Shown one piece after another: positions 1-7,101 of a stretch of DNA of 17,245 nt. Under the pieces are notes generated by a model. The model was not told the DNA's origin. It saw only the letters and a list, made by a program, of their open reading frames with translations, and did not search any database. The stretch is taken from the NCBI GenBank assembly GCA_944382045.1, contig CALWMT010000022.1, positions 1 through 17,245 on the forward strand. The letters are read 5' to 3'. The DNA comes from an uncultured Enterocloster sp. GTDB taxonomy: Bacteria > Bacillota > Clostridia > Lachnospirales > Lachnospiraceae. A program made the translations under genes and the position numbers. Within the stretch, counting starts at the first letter, position 1. Each line of letters begins with the position of its first letter.

Positions 1-1392
1 ACCCATGCCGCGGGCAACCACTGCCGCGTGGGAGGTCATGCCGCCGCGAACGGTCAGGATACCCTGTGCGGACTTCATGCCGGTGATGTCCTCGGGAGAG
101 GTCTCCAGACGAACCAGGACAACTTTCTCGCCCCTTGCAGCCCATGCCACTGCATCGTCAGCGGTGAACACGATCTTGCCGCAGGCAGCGCCCGGTGAAG
201 CTCCAAGGGCCTTAGCCATGGGAACCGCCTTCTTGAGGGCAGCCGCGTCAAACTGGGGATGCAGCAGGGAATCCAGGTTTCTGGGATCGATCATGGCAAC
301 CGCCTCTTCCTCGGTCCGCATGCCCTCGTCCACCAGATCGCAGGCGATCTTAAGAGCTGCCTTCGCAGTTCTCTTGCCGTTTCTGGTCTGCAGCATGTAG
401 AGCTTTCCGTGCTCAACGGTAAACTCCATATCCTGCATGTCTCTATAGTGGCTCTCCAGGGTCTTGCACACATCCTTAAACTGTGCAAATGCCTCGGGGA
501 ACTTCTCCTCCATCTCGGAAATATGCATAGGAGTACGCACGCCGGCAACCACGTCCTCGCCCTGTGCGTTAGTTAAGAACTCGCCGAAGAGGCCGTTCTC
601 GCCGGTAGCCGGGTCGCGGGTGAAGGCAACGCCGGTGCCGCAGTCATCGCCCATATTTCCGAAGGCCATCATCTGTACGTTTACAGCGGTGCCCCAGGAA
701 TAGGGGATATCGTTATCGCGGCGGTATACATTGGCTCTGGGGTTGTCCCAGGAGCGGAATACAGCCTTGATAGCGCCCATGAGCTGCTCCTTGGGATCGG
801 TCGGGAAATCCGCTCCGATCTTCTCCTTGTACTCAGCCTTAAACTGGCCTGCCAGCTCCTTTAAGTCCTCAGCGGTCAGCTCCACATCCTGCTTTACGCC
901 CTTCTTCTCCTTCATCTCGTCGATGAGCTCTTCAAAATACTTCTTGCCCACCTCCATAACTACGTCAGAGTACATCTGGATGAATCTTCTGTAGCAGTCC
1001 CAGGCCCAGCGGGGATTGCCGGACTTCTCAGCCAGAACATTAACAACATCCTCATTCAGTCCCAGGTTCAGGATCGTGTCCATCATACCGGGCATGGAAG
1101 CGCGGGCACCGGAACGCACGGATACCAGAAGGGGGTTCTCCTTGTCGCCGAACTTCTTGCCGGTGATCTCCTCCATCTTGCCGATGTACTCCATAATCTG
1201 TGCCATAATCTCGTCGTTAATGGTTCTTCCGTCCTCATAGTACTGGGTGCAGGCTTCTGTGGTAATCGTGAAGCCCTGGGGCACGGGAAGACCCAGGTTG
1301 GTCATCTCGGCCAGGTTAGCGCCCTTGCCGCCAAGAAGATTGCGCATGGTCGCATTGCCTTCGCTGAACAAATAAACCCATTTCTTTGCCAT
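1..1392 (-). CDS. ppdK: Pyruvate, phosphate dikinase, N-terminal 464 codons (cut by window edge)
   Basis: PPDK interconverts pyruvate, ATP and phosphate with phosphoenolpyruvate, AMP and pyrophosphate in the cytoplasm; many anaerobes use it in PPi-linked glycolysis. The visible protein starts MAKKWVYLF and has the ATP-grasp nucleotide domain, with GGKGANLAEM near residue 22 and SVRSGARASMPGMMDT near residue 93. It then has the QTRNGKRTAKAAL linker and the phosphohistidine domain. The last residues in the window are GGMTSHAAVVARGMG, with catalytic His at residue 455 (the same number as in the C. symbiosum enzyme) and the adjacent Thr453 that regulatory proteins can phosphorylate in this family. 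The family is about 870-880 residues, so the PEP-binding barrel lies beyond the left edge; the frame is open at base 1. The ATG at 1390-1392 is preceded by AGGAGG (1402-1407) at 9 nt. It is probably monocistronic from its own promoter. Identification is near certain. Confidence 0.97.
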   Translation of the reverse strand, partial: MAKKWVYLFSEGNATMRNLLGGKGANLAEMTNLGLPVPQGFTITTEACTQYYEDGRTINDEIMAQIMEYIGKMEEITGKKFGDKENPLLVSVRSGARASMPGMMDTILNLGLNEDVVNVLAEKSGNPRWAWDCYRRFIQMYSDVVMEVGKKYFEELIDEMKEKKGVKQDVELTAEDLKELAGQFKAEYKEKIGADFPTDPKEQLMGAIKAVFRSWDNPRANVYRRDNDIPYSWGTAVNVQMMAFGNMGDDCGTGVAFTRDPATGENGLFGEFLTNAQGEDVVAGVRTPMHISEMEEKFPEAFAQFKDVCKTLESHYRDMQDMEFTVEHGKLYMLQTRNGKRTAKAALKIACDLVDEGMRTEEEAVAMIDPRNLDSLLHPQFDAAALKKAVPMAKALGASPGAACGKIVFTADDAVAWAARGEKVVLVRLETSPEDITGMKSAQGILTVRGGMTSHAAVVARGMG

Positions 1393-1401
1393 CAGTTAAT
1401 T

Positions 1402-1407
1402 CCTCCT
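1402..1407 (-). promoter_or_regulatory. Ribosome binding site of ppdK
   Basis: The minus strand reads AGGAGG followed by 9 nt and then the ATG of ppdK. It is a full consensus site at ideal spacing and fixes the start codon. Confidence 0.88.
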
Positions 1408-1465
1408 CAATGTTCTCTTACCAGACCGCATGTTTCCTTGCTAAAATGCCGCCTAACTTACTTCC

Positions 1466-1494
1466 GGACAGACAGATGAGCCCCCTGTCCGTCC
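1466..1494 (-). promoter_or_regulatory. Stem-loop at the 5' end of the ppdK leader
   Basis: On the minus strand GGACGGACAG and CTGTCTGTCC flank a 9-nt loop and form a 10-bp stem with one G-U pair. The stem starts about 3 nt after the predicted transcription start. No U-run follows it, so it is not a terminator. An mRNA-stabilising 5' hairpin or a protein-binding leader element would fit; the function is inferred. Confidence 0.6.
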
Positions 1495-1503
1495 ACCTCG
1501 TCC

Positions 1504-1531
1504 ATTATAACACAAACAATTTTCGAGTAAA
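1504..1531 (-). promoter_or_regulatory. Promoter of ppdK (extended -10, housekeeping sigma type)
   Basis: The minus strand has a perfect TATAAT -10 at 1504-1509 preceded by TGT, giving an extended -10, and a TTTACT -35-like hexamer at 1526-1531 with a 16-bp spacer. Upstream DNA to about 1562 is very A/T rich and could be an UP element. The predicted start is near 1497, leaving a leader of about 105 nt. Confidence 0.8.
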
Positions 1532-1569
1532 GAGTTTTTCTGGTAAAATTTCGAAAAAATTCCCCAACT

Positions 1570-1590
1570 TTACAGCAAAATGAGCTGTAA
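1570..1590. repeat. Perfect inverted repeat upstream of the ppdK promoter
   Basis: Arms TTACAGC (1570-1576) and GCTGTAA (1584-1590) flank a 7-nt centre, about 40 bp upstream of the -35. It could be a regulator binding site, or a weak hairpin on transcripts reading through from the transpeptidase gene. The T-run on the minus strand lies several bases past the stem, so a classic terminator is unlikely. Confidence 0.5.
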
Positions 1591-1630
1591 GCACTTTCAT
1601 TTTCTGTCATTTTCACATATCCGTTGTTGG

Positions 1631-1644
1631 TTCGCATATACGAA
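1631..1644. repeat. Operator-like palindrome TTCGCATATACGAA
   Basis: A 14-bp element in which six of seven base pairs are symmetric, about 100 bp upstream of the ppdK -35 and 66 bp after the stop codon of the transpeptidase gene. A dimeric regulator could bind it, but no known regulator motif is recognised. Confidence 0.3.
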
Positions 1645-1709
1645 TTCATTAAATATGCCATATGTTCGTTTGCGTTTTTTCTATCCCGGAGCCTCTCTCT
1701 CCCTGGGTT

Positions 1710-2507
1710 CTACACCCCAAAATCTCCCTCCGGCGAAAGTCCATTATTTGTCCCATATGTATCATAGATCAGATCAAAGGTCCCCTGCGGCGCCTGGGCG
1801 ATATAGCAGGCTCCGTCTCCATAGGCTCCGTATAAGCGCATAATCTTGGCCATCTCCTCCTTGGGAATAGAGACGCAGCCGGAGGTGTAGGTCTTTCCCT
1901 TCCCAATGCAGTGGATAAACAGCGCAGAGCCTGCCTTCGGCACAGCGTTTTTATTATAGCCCGCATCGATCACATAGTCATAGTGCTCCGCGTACCCCTC
2001 GGTTCCCACCTGCTCCCCGGAAGCGGATGTGTCCTGCACCAGGCGGTTGGCATACTGATCCCAGATGTACGTCTCGTCCACCTTAATATAGTTGGAGGGG
2101 AAGCCATCAAGAGGATCATCCTGTCCAAAGGGGGTATTCATCTGAAACACCCCGATGGGAGTGGTCTTGTCTCCCTCCGTCCGGTGATTGCTCATGCCGT
2201 TAAGCCCAAGCCAGCCTGCGGTCTGCACCCGCAGCTCCCAGCCGGCTTCCCCCTGTTCAAAGGCATATACATTGCAGGCACTTCCCTCTGTACCCTCCAC
2301 CACCACCAGGACCTTGGCCTCCTGGGGAAGCACAAACCGGTCCGCGTCAAAGGAGCCCGTCTCCTGAACCAGGGCCCCTGGGCCTGTCACCAGATCTCTG
2401 TTATCTCCGGATTTTCCCGCTGCCATGACAGTTCCCGCCATCAGAGCCGCTGCCGCTGCTGCCAAAGCTGCGGTGCGGATGCCTGCTGCCCATCTCTTAT
2501 TTCTCAT
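1710..2507 (-). CDS. Secreted L,D-transpeptidase (YkuD domain) family protein
   Basis: The 265-residue product starts MRNKRWAAGIR, followed by an Ala-rich hydrophobic segment ending near VMAAG, a likely signal peptide cleaved by signal peptidase I. The YkuD core covers roughly residues 60-245: TPIGVFQM, then FIHC with His199, then TSGCVSIP with the presumed nucleophile Cys211. Family members make 3-3 peptidoglycan cross-links, attach proteins to the wall, or trim stem peptides. The usual SHGC(I/V)R signature is SGCVS here, without the Arg, so the exact reaction is uncertain. A start at 2525 is also possible, but 2507 has GGAGAA at 2515-2520 with a 7-nt gap, whereas the upstream ATG has no ribosome binding site. 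It begins 34 nt after the response regulator stop, so it is probably the last gene of that operon and possibly a target of the two-component system. Confidence 0.88.
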   Translation of the reverse strand: MRNKRWAAGIRTAALAAAAAALMAGTVMAAGKSGDNRDLVTGPGALVQETGSFDADRFVLPQEAKVLVVVEGTEGSACNVYAFEQGEAGWELRVQTAGWLGLNGMSNHRTEGDKTTPIGVFQMNTPFGQDDPLDGFPSNYIKVDETYIWDQYANRLVQDTSASGEQVGTEGYAEHYDYVIDAGYNKNAVPKAGSALFIHCIGKGKTYTSGCVSIPKEEMAKIMRLYGAYGDGACYIAQAPQGTFDLIYDTYGTNNGLSPEGDFGV

Positions 2508-2541
2508 TTCAATCTTCTCCTTCATAATAAATATCTGCCAG

Positions 2542-3231
2542 CTACACCTTGAACCTGTAGCCCACGCCCCATATGGTCTCTATGTACTGGGGCTTTGCCG
2601 TATTGAATTCAATCTTTTCCCGAATCTTTTTAATATGGACGGTAACCGTGGCGATATCCCCGATGGATTCCATATCCCAGATCTTGGAAAACAGCTCCTC
2701 CTTGGTAAATACATGGTTGGGATTCTGGGCCAGGAAGGTGAGAAGGTCAAACTCCTTGGTGGTAAAATTTTTCTCTTCCCCGTTGACCCAGACCCGCCGG
2801 GCCGTCTTGTCTATCTTCAGTCCCCGGATCTCGATAATCTCATTGGCCGGCTGGCCGCTTCCGATCAGCCGCTCATACCTTGCCAGATGTGCCTTCACCC
2901 GGGCCACCATCTCACTTGGGCTGAAGGGCTTGGTAATATAGTCGTCCGCCCCAAGGCCCAGCCCCCGGATCTTGTCGATGTCCTCCTTCTTCGCCGAGAT
3001 CATAATAATCGGCGTATTCTTGATCTCCCGCACCCGTCGGCAGATCTCAAACCCGTCTGTCCCCGGAAGCATCAAATCCAAAATCAGCAGATCATAATCC
3101 TCATTCAGGGCCTTCTCCAGTCCTGCGTTCCCGTCGTTCTCAATGGACACCTCAAACCCCGACAGCTCCAGATAGTCCTTCTCCAGCTCTGCGATGCTCT
3201 CCTCATCCTCGACGATCAATATTTTGCTCAT
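2542..3231 (-). CDS. OmpR/PhoB-family response regulator
   Basis: The 229-residue cytoplasmic transcription factor has an N-terminal receiver domain (about 1-115) with acidic pocket Glu8-Asp9, phosphoacceptor Asp52 in LLILDLMLPG, Ser79 and Lys101 in ITKPFS. A C-terminal winged-helix domain (about 130-228) includes FTTKEFDLLTFLAQNPNHVF and ends YIETIWGVGYRFKV, typical of the OmpR group. The start codon lies inside the 3' end of the histidine kinase gene (29-nt overlap) and is preceded by AGGAGG at 3241-3246 with 9-nt spacing, so the pair is translationally coupled. The kinase is its obvious partner and the downstream transpeptidase gene a plausible target, but the regulon is not visible. The name cannot be narrowed to PhoP, WalR or another ortholog. 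Confidence 0.95.
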   Translation of the reverse strand: MSKILIVEDEESIAELEKDYLELSGFEVSIENDGNAGLEKALNEDYDLLILDLMLPGTDGFEICRRVREIKNTPIIMISAKKEDIDKIRGLGLGADDYITKPFSPSEMVARVKAHLARYERLIGSGQPANEIIEIRGLKIDKTARRVWVNGEEKNFTTKEFDLLTFLAQNPNHVFTKEELFSKIWDMESIGDIATVTVHIKKIREKIEFNTAKPQYIETIWGVGYRFKV

Positions 3232-4729
3232 CCTGTATAACCTCCTGGTATTTTCTTAAGACAAAGTGTATCTCCGTCCCTATTCCCTCCTTGCTGGTGG
3301 CCCAGATCCGTCCTCCGTGATCCTCAATAATCTTGCGCACAATGGAAAGTCCGATGCCGCTTCCCCCCTGGGAGGAATTTCTGGAGGAATCCGCCCGGTA
3401 AAACCGGTCAAAAATATTCGGCAGATCCTTGGCCGCAATTCCCTTGCCGTTATCCTCAATTCCTACCTGTATAAAATCTCCTACATCCTTTATCCGAATA
3501 TTGATAATGCCCCTTTTCTTGTCAAGATACTTGACCGAGTTGCTGATGATGTTGTTAATTACCCGCTTCATCTGCTCCGCGTCCGCAATCACTACCACAT
3601 CGTCGTCCACATAATTGAAGTACCCCAGCTCAATCCCCCGCGCCTCCATGTCCAGGCCTACCTCCTCCACACAGTCCTTAAAATACCGTGCCACATTGAT
3701 CTTTGAGAAGGTATAGGGAATCTTATTTGTGTCAATCTTGGAGTAAAAGGTGAGCTCGTCGATCAGCCGGTCCATATCATTGGCCTTATTATATATGGTG
3801 CGGATGTACTTGTCCAGGCGCTCCGGAGAGGATGCCACACCGTCCAGAATTCCCTCCACATAGCCTTTAATAGCCGTGATCGGGGTTTTCAGATCATGAG
3901 AAATATTGCTGATCAGCTCCTTATTCTCCCTGTCATACTGAAGCTTCTCCTCCGCATTCTCCTTGAGGCGCATGCGCATCTCCTCAAAATCCTGACAGAG
4001 CTGCCCAATCTCATCGTCCGCCTCCACATCCAGCGTAAATTCCAGATTGCCGTCCCGAATCTTCTTTGTAGCCTCCTGGAGCTTATTTAGAGGGCTCAAA
4101 ATGGAGCTGTACACCCAGATCGTCATGAGAATGCCGGCAATCATCAGAATGGAGATGCCCAGAAGGACAATCTCCCACATCATGGACTTCATCTCCGGCA
4201 CAAGCTCGTCCACATTGGAGACAATAAAGGCACTCCCCTCCTGGCTGTCCGGGAAGGAAAAATCCAGCTGCTTGATCAAATGCTGGCTCTCTCCGTCCAG
4301 ATAAATGCCTCCCTCCAGCTCATCCTGCATAAAATCAAATTCAAGGAGCTGCCGGCAGAGCGCTTCGCTGGTCTCATCCTCCTTGTCCCCGCAGTAAATG
4401 ATGCTGCTGCCCTTGCGCACGATCAGATAGGCGTAGTGCTTTTTAAGATCTGCATTGACCTTGTCCAAATACGCCTGATCCTCATACATCTCCGGCTCGC
4501 TGTCCAGCCTGTCCCGGATATCCGCCAGCGCCCGCTCCGTCAGCCGGTTAAAAATCTGCATGGAATTGCTCCCCAGGGGGAAGAGGTCCACCTGCTCAGA
4601 GAGGCCATATTCCTTGGAAAATGTCTTCGCCTGATAGCTGCTGAGCCAGGCAACAGATAAAAAAATAAGCGCCATAGGCACAACCGTTATAATCAGAAAT
4701 GTCACCGCAAGACGGGTCTTCAGCTTCAT
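3203..4729 (-). CDS. Membrane sensor histidine kinase
   Basis: The 508-residue HAMP-type kinase phosphorylates the downstream regulator. In order it has TM1 (about 8-29), an extracytoplasmic region of about 150 residues of unknown ligand, TM2 (about 185-207), a HAMP linker (about 208-260), and HisKA with ISNISHDLKTPITA and phosphoacceptor His278. The ATPase domain follows, with N box RVINNIISNSVKYL, G1 IEDNGKGIAAKDLPNIFDRFYRAD (given as a motif region near 425-447) and G2 GGSGIGLSIVRKI. An ATG three codons upstream (4738) directly abuts the AAAGGAGG (4739-4746), while the ATG at 4727-4729 sits 9 nt from it, so the inner start is chosen. The first gene of a three-gene operon, it has its own promoter at 4787-4815. 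The sensor region shows no recognised PAS or Cache motif by eye. Confidence 0.95.
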   Translation of the reverse strand: MKLKTRLAVTFLIITVVPMALIFLSVAWLSSYQAKTFSKEYGLSEQVDLFPLGSNSMQIFNRLTERALADIRDRLDSEPEMYEDQAYLDKVNADLKKHYAYLIVRKGSSIIYCGDKEDETSEALCRQLLEFDFMQDELEGGIYLDGESQHLIKQLDFSFPDSQEGSAFIVSNVDELVPEMKSMMWEIVLLGISILMIAGILMTIWVYSSILSPLNKLQEATKKIRDGNLEFTLDVEADDEIGQLCQDFEEMRMRLKENAEEKLQYDRENKELISNISHDLKTPITAIKGYVEGILDGVASSPERLDKYIRTIYNKANDMDRLIDELTFYSKIDTNKIPYTFSKINVARYFKDCVEEVGLDMEARGIELGYFNYVDDDVVVIADAEQMKRVINNIISNSVKYLDKKRGIINIRIKDVGDFIQVGIEDNGKGIAAKDLPNIFDRFYRADSSRNSSQGGSGIGLSIVRKIIEDHGGRIWATSKEGIGTEIHFVLRKYQEVIQDEQNIDRRG

Positions 4730-4755
4730 AAGTCCCATCCTCCTTTACGTATCAC

Positions 4756-4772
4756 AGCCGTCCCAAACGGCT
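4756..4772 (-). promoter_or_regulatory. Stem-loop in the kinase operon leader
   Basis: Perfect 6-bp arms AGCCGT and ACGGCT with a 5-nt loop lie between the predicted transcription start (about 4780) and the ribosome binding site (4739-4746). There is no U-run, so it is not a terminator. It may protect the 5' end or tune translation. Confidence 0.5.
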
Positions 4773-4786
4773 CCTGCCTATCTAAA

Positions 4787-4815
4787 AGTATACCATATCT
4801 GCCCCTTGTTGTTTA
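4787..4815 (-). promoter_or_regulatory. Promoter of the kinase-regulator-transpeptidase operon
   Basis: On the minus strand a TATACT -10 (4787-4792) is preceded by TGG, giving an extended -10. A TAAACA -35 (4810-4815, four of six consensus bases) lies 17 bp upstream. The predicted start is near 4780, about 50 nt before the kinase ATG. It sits between the glyS terminator and the kinase gene. Confidence 0.72.
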
Positions 4816-4880
4816 TAAAATCATTCTAAACTTTGCCCTGCTTTTAAGCATAAGCCTGGGCGTTATCCCGGCCGCTGCAT

Positions 4881-4924
4881 CAAAATAGGGGATTCCTGCC
4901 GCCCGCCGCAGCAGAAAATCCCCT
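4881..4924 (-). terminator. Rho-independent terminator after glyS
   Basis: On the minus strand AGGGGATT (4924-4917) pairs with AATCCCCT (4894-4887). The stem continues inward through a wobble pair, a one-base bulge and CTGC/GCAG, closing a GC-rich loop, and ATTTTG follows. The U-tract is short, but position (33 nt past the glyS stop, before the next promoter) and stem strength support termination. Confidence 0.78.
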
Positions 4925-4956
4925 GTTTCCTGTCAATTGATGCTGTACCTCCGCTT

Positions 4957-6345
4957 TTAGAAGGCAAATTTATCCTGGAAATAATTCCTGAGCTCCGCAA
5001 TCGGCACCCGAACCTGCTCCATGGTGTCGCGGTCCCGGACCGTAACTGCCTGATCCGTCTCAGACTCAAAATCATAGGTAATGCAGAAGGGTGTACCGAT
5101 CTCATCCTGTCTGCGGTAGCGCTTGCCAATATTTCCTCTGTCATCAAACTCGCAGTTAAAATATTTGGAGAGCTCCTGATAAATCTTCTCTGCCCCTGCG
5201 TTGAGCTTCTTGGAAAGAGGAAGCACTCCCACCTTCACCGGTGCGATCGCCGGATGGAAATGAAGCACCGTCCGCACATCCCCCTCGCCGATCTCCTCCT
5301 CATCATAGGCGGAGCAGAGGAAGGCCAGCGTCACGCGGTCTGCTCCCAGTGAGGGCTCAATAACATAGGGAATATACTTTTCCTTAGACTCATCATCAAA
5401 ATAGGACATATCCTGTCCGGATACATTCTGGTGCTGGGTCAGATCATAGTCTGTCCGGTCTGCGATTCCCCACAGCTCACCCCAGCCAAAGGGGAAGAGG
5501 AATTCGATATCCGTGGTGGCCTTGCTGTAGAAGCAGAGCTCCTCCGGGGAGTGATCCCGCGCCCGCATCTCGTCCTCCTTCATGCCAAGGCTCTTCAGCC
5601 AATTGATGCAGAACTGCTTCCAGTAGGCAAACCACTCCAGATCCGTTCCCGGCTTGCAGAAGAACTCCAGCTCCATCTGCTCAAACTCCCTGGTGCGGAA
5701 GGTAAAGTTTCCAGGCGTAATCTCATTGCGGAAGGATTTTCCGATCTGGCCGATTCCGAAGGGAACCTTCTTGCGGGAGGTTCTCTGCACGTTCTTAAAG
5801 TTCACGAAAATGCCCTGGGCTGTCTCAGGACGCAGATACACTGTGTTCTTGGCATCCTCCGTTACGCCCTGGAAGGTCTTGAACATCAGATTAAACTGGC
5901 GGATATCCGTAAAATCATGGGCGCCGCAGCTGGGGCAGCAGATATGCTTATCCTCAATATACTGCTTCATCTGCTCCTGGGACCAGCCATCCACAGAGCC
6001 CTCCATGACAATGCCATGCTCCTCATTATAGTCCTCGATGAGCTTATCCGCACGGAACCGCTCCTTGCACTGCTTGCAGTCCATCAGAGGGTCTGAAAAT
6101 CCGCCCAGATGTCCGCTGGCCACCCAGGTCTGAGAATTCATGAGAATGGCGCAGTCCACGCCCACATTATACGGGCTCTCCATGATAAACTTCTGCCACC
6201 AGGCCTTCTTCACATTGTTCTTCAGCTCCACGCCCAGATTGCCGTAATCCCAGGTGTTTGCCAGGCCTCCGTAAATCTCAGAGCCGGGATATACAAATCC
6301 CCGATTCTTCGCAAGGGCAACGATCTTTTCCATTGTCTTTTCCAT
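4957..6345 (-). CDS. glyS: Glycyl-tRNA synthetase, single-chain alpha2 type
   Basis: This cytoplasmic class II aminoacyl-tRNA synthetase charges tRNA-Gly. At 462 residues it is the dimeric single-polypeptide type found in many Gram-positives, not the alpha/beta GlyQ-GlyS tetramer. It starts MEKTMEKIVALAKNRGFVYP and continues with SEIYGGLANTWDYG. Two Cys pairs (C90xxC93; C137xxC140, preceded by C136) match the zinc-like insert, motif 2 is FRNEITPGNFTFRTREFEQME (within 205-226), and motif 3 is IEPSLGADRVTL. The C-terminal anticodon-binding domain starts about residue 365 (APVKVGVLPL) and ends YFQDKFAF. The start at 6345 has GAGAGG about 10 nt upstream; an inner ATG four codons later is less well supported. 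It follows the lipoprotein gene by 30 nt and is followed by a terminator. The neighbourhood era-recO-glyS is a common Firmicutes order. Confidence 0.97.
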   Translation of the reverse strand: MEKTMEKIVALAKNRGFVYPGSEIYGGLANTWDYGNLGVELKNNVKKAWWQKFIMESPYNVGVDCAILMNSQTWVASGHLGGFSDPLMDCKQCKERFRADKLIEDYNEEHGIVMEGSVDGWSQEQMKQYIEDKHICCPSCGAHDFTDIRQFNLMFKTFQGVTEDAKNTVYLRPETAQGIFVNFKNVQRTSRKKVPFGIGQIGKSFRNEITPGNFTFRTREFEQMELEFFCKPGTDLEWFAYWKQFCINWLKSLGMKEDEMRARDHSPEELCFYSKATTDIEFLFPFGWGELWGIADRTDYDLTQHQNVSGQDMSYFDDESKEKYIPYVIEPSLGADRVTLAFLCSAYDEEEIGEGDVRTVLHFHPAIAPVKVGVLPLSKKLNAGAEKIYQELSKYFNCEFDDRGNIGKRYRRQDEIGTPFCITYDFESETDQAVTVRDRDTMEQVRVPIAELRNYFQDKFAF

Positions 6346-6375
6346 AAACTGATATCCTCTCTCTCAAATATTCTG

Positions 6376-7032
6376 CTATTCCGCAATAATATAGCTCACG
6401 CCTTCCCCAGCCGTCAGAACAGTGTGTTCATCCCTGAGCTGGCAGCCTTCACTCATCAGACTAACCTTTTTCTCTGTATAAATCAGGCCCTGGCCCTCTG
6501 CCTTTACAGCAAGACAGCCCTCTGTATTCAGCAGCTCCTGGAGCTTCTCCGCTGTCCTTCCATCCCGGTCCACAAGCGGTACACCGCTCAGCTCCTCTGC
6601 AAGCTCTGACGCTGCCGCGATTTCCAGCTGGACAAAGGGCACATTGTAATCTCCTATATACTGCGCAAACTCCAAGAGCCTGGATGGGCTGTCATAGGAG
6701 GTGACAAGCACGGCCCTTCCATCTCCCAGCTCCCCGGACACATAGGATACCGGAAGCCTCTCATCCCCCTGGCTCTCCGCCTGATTTCCCGCTCCCAGGG
6801 ATTCGTTGAATTCGCCGATCCGTGCCTTCGCGAAATCCGCCAGCTCCTCCTGAGAAAAGCTGCCTTCCCCGTATTCCTCCACAGATGCCCACTCCAAGGT
6901 CCCATCTGCTGCAATCATCGCCGTATTATCCGATGGCTGGTAAGAAGCTCTCTCTTCCATCAAAGCACATCCTGTCAGAAAAAGCGCAATGCCGGCTCCC
7001 AGCACAGCGGCCGGCAGTCCTCTCCTTTTCAT
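6376..7032 (-). CDS. Predicted lipoprotein of unknown function
   Basis: I do not recognise this 218-residue protein. It starts MKRRGLPAAVLGAGIALFLTGC: two Arg, a hydrophobic stretch, then lipobox LTGC with Cys22, predicting a lipoprotein anchored on the outer face of the membrane. The mature part is acidic, with segments such as YVSGELGDGRAVLVTSYDSP and a C-terminal beta-rich stretch ending TAGEGVSYIIAE; two Cys lie at LNTEGCLAV and MSEGCQL. The frame is open upstream to an ATG at 7116, but that ATG lies between the -35 and -10 of the promoter found here, so it cannot be on the mRNA. GGAAAGGA at 7042-7049, 9 nt before 7032, fixes the start. It is co-transcribed with glyS, 30 nt downstream. 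No enzyme motif is visible. Confidence 0.82.
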   Translation of the reverse strand: MKRRGLPAAVLGAGIALFLTGCALMEERASYQPSDNTAMIAADGTLEWASVEEYGEGSFSQEELADFAKARIGEFNESLGAGNQAESQGDERLPVSYVSGELGDGRAVLVTSYDSPSRLLEFAQYIGDYNVPFVQLEIAAASELAEELSGVPLVDRDGRTAEKLQELLNTEGCLAVKAEGQGLIYTEKKVSLMSEGCQLRDEHTVLTAGEGVSYIIAE

Positions 7033-7076
7033 ACTTCGTTTTCCTTTCCTGCTGCCGCTCTCTGCGGTTCTTCCCA

Positions 7077-7091
7077 GCGCCTGCAGGGCGC
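7077..7091 (-). promoter_or_regulatory. Small GC-rich stem-loop in the lipoprotein-glyS leader
   Basis: Arms GCGCC and GGCGC with a 5-nt loop begin about 4 nt after the predicted transcription start (about 7095). The stem is short but all G-C. There is no U-run. No T-box or other riboswitch-like structure for glyS is evident in the roughly 62-nt leader. Confidence 0.4.
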
Positions 7092-7101
7092 CGCTTTTAG
7101 C

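Larger units (their letters stand above)
1393..1709 (-). other. 317-bp regulatory interval upstream of ppdK
   Basis: This is the only gene-free stretch longer than 300 bases. From the ppdK side outward it holds the ribosome binding site, an untranslated leader of about 105 nt with a 5'-end stem-loop, an extended -10 promoter, an AT-rich block just upstream of the -35 that could act as an UP element, and several inverted repeats. A TCATTTTC direct repeat lies at 1597-1604 and 1607-1614. I see no convincing terminator for the transpeptidase gene that ends at 1710. A 67-codon open frame (1458-1661) covers the promoter and has no ribosome binding site, so I do not count it as a gene. Confidence 0.7.

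Noticed and set aside
1570..1590. TTACAGC hairpin as a terminator of the kinase operon
   Set aside because: Only 7 bp, AT-rich, and the T-run begins about 10 bases past the stem. Kept as an inverted repeat of unknown role.
1458..1661. 67-codon minus-strand frame upstream of ppdK
   Set aside because: It spans the ppdK promoter and leader hairpin, has no ribosome binding site and resembles no protein.
1675..1710. Possible terminator after the transpeptidase gene (imperfect CCC-GGAG/CTCC-TGGG stem with a homopolymer run)
   Set aside because: On the minus strand the run beside the stem is A, not T, so it cannot act as a terminator for the genes here; the stem is also imperfect.
6350..7100. T-box riboswitch upstream of glyS
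   Set aside because: The leader before the lipoprotein is only about 62 nt and the gap before glyS is 30 nt, too short for a T-box with antiterminator; no such pattern is seen.
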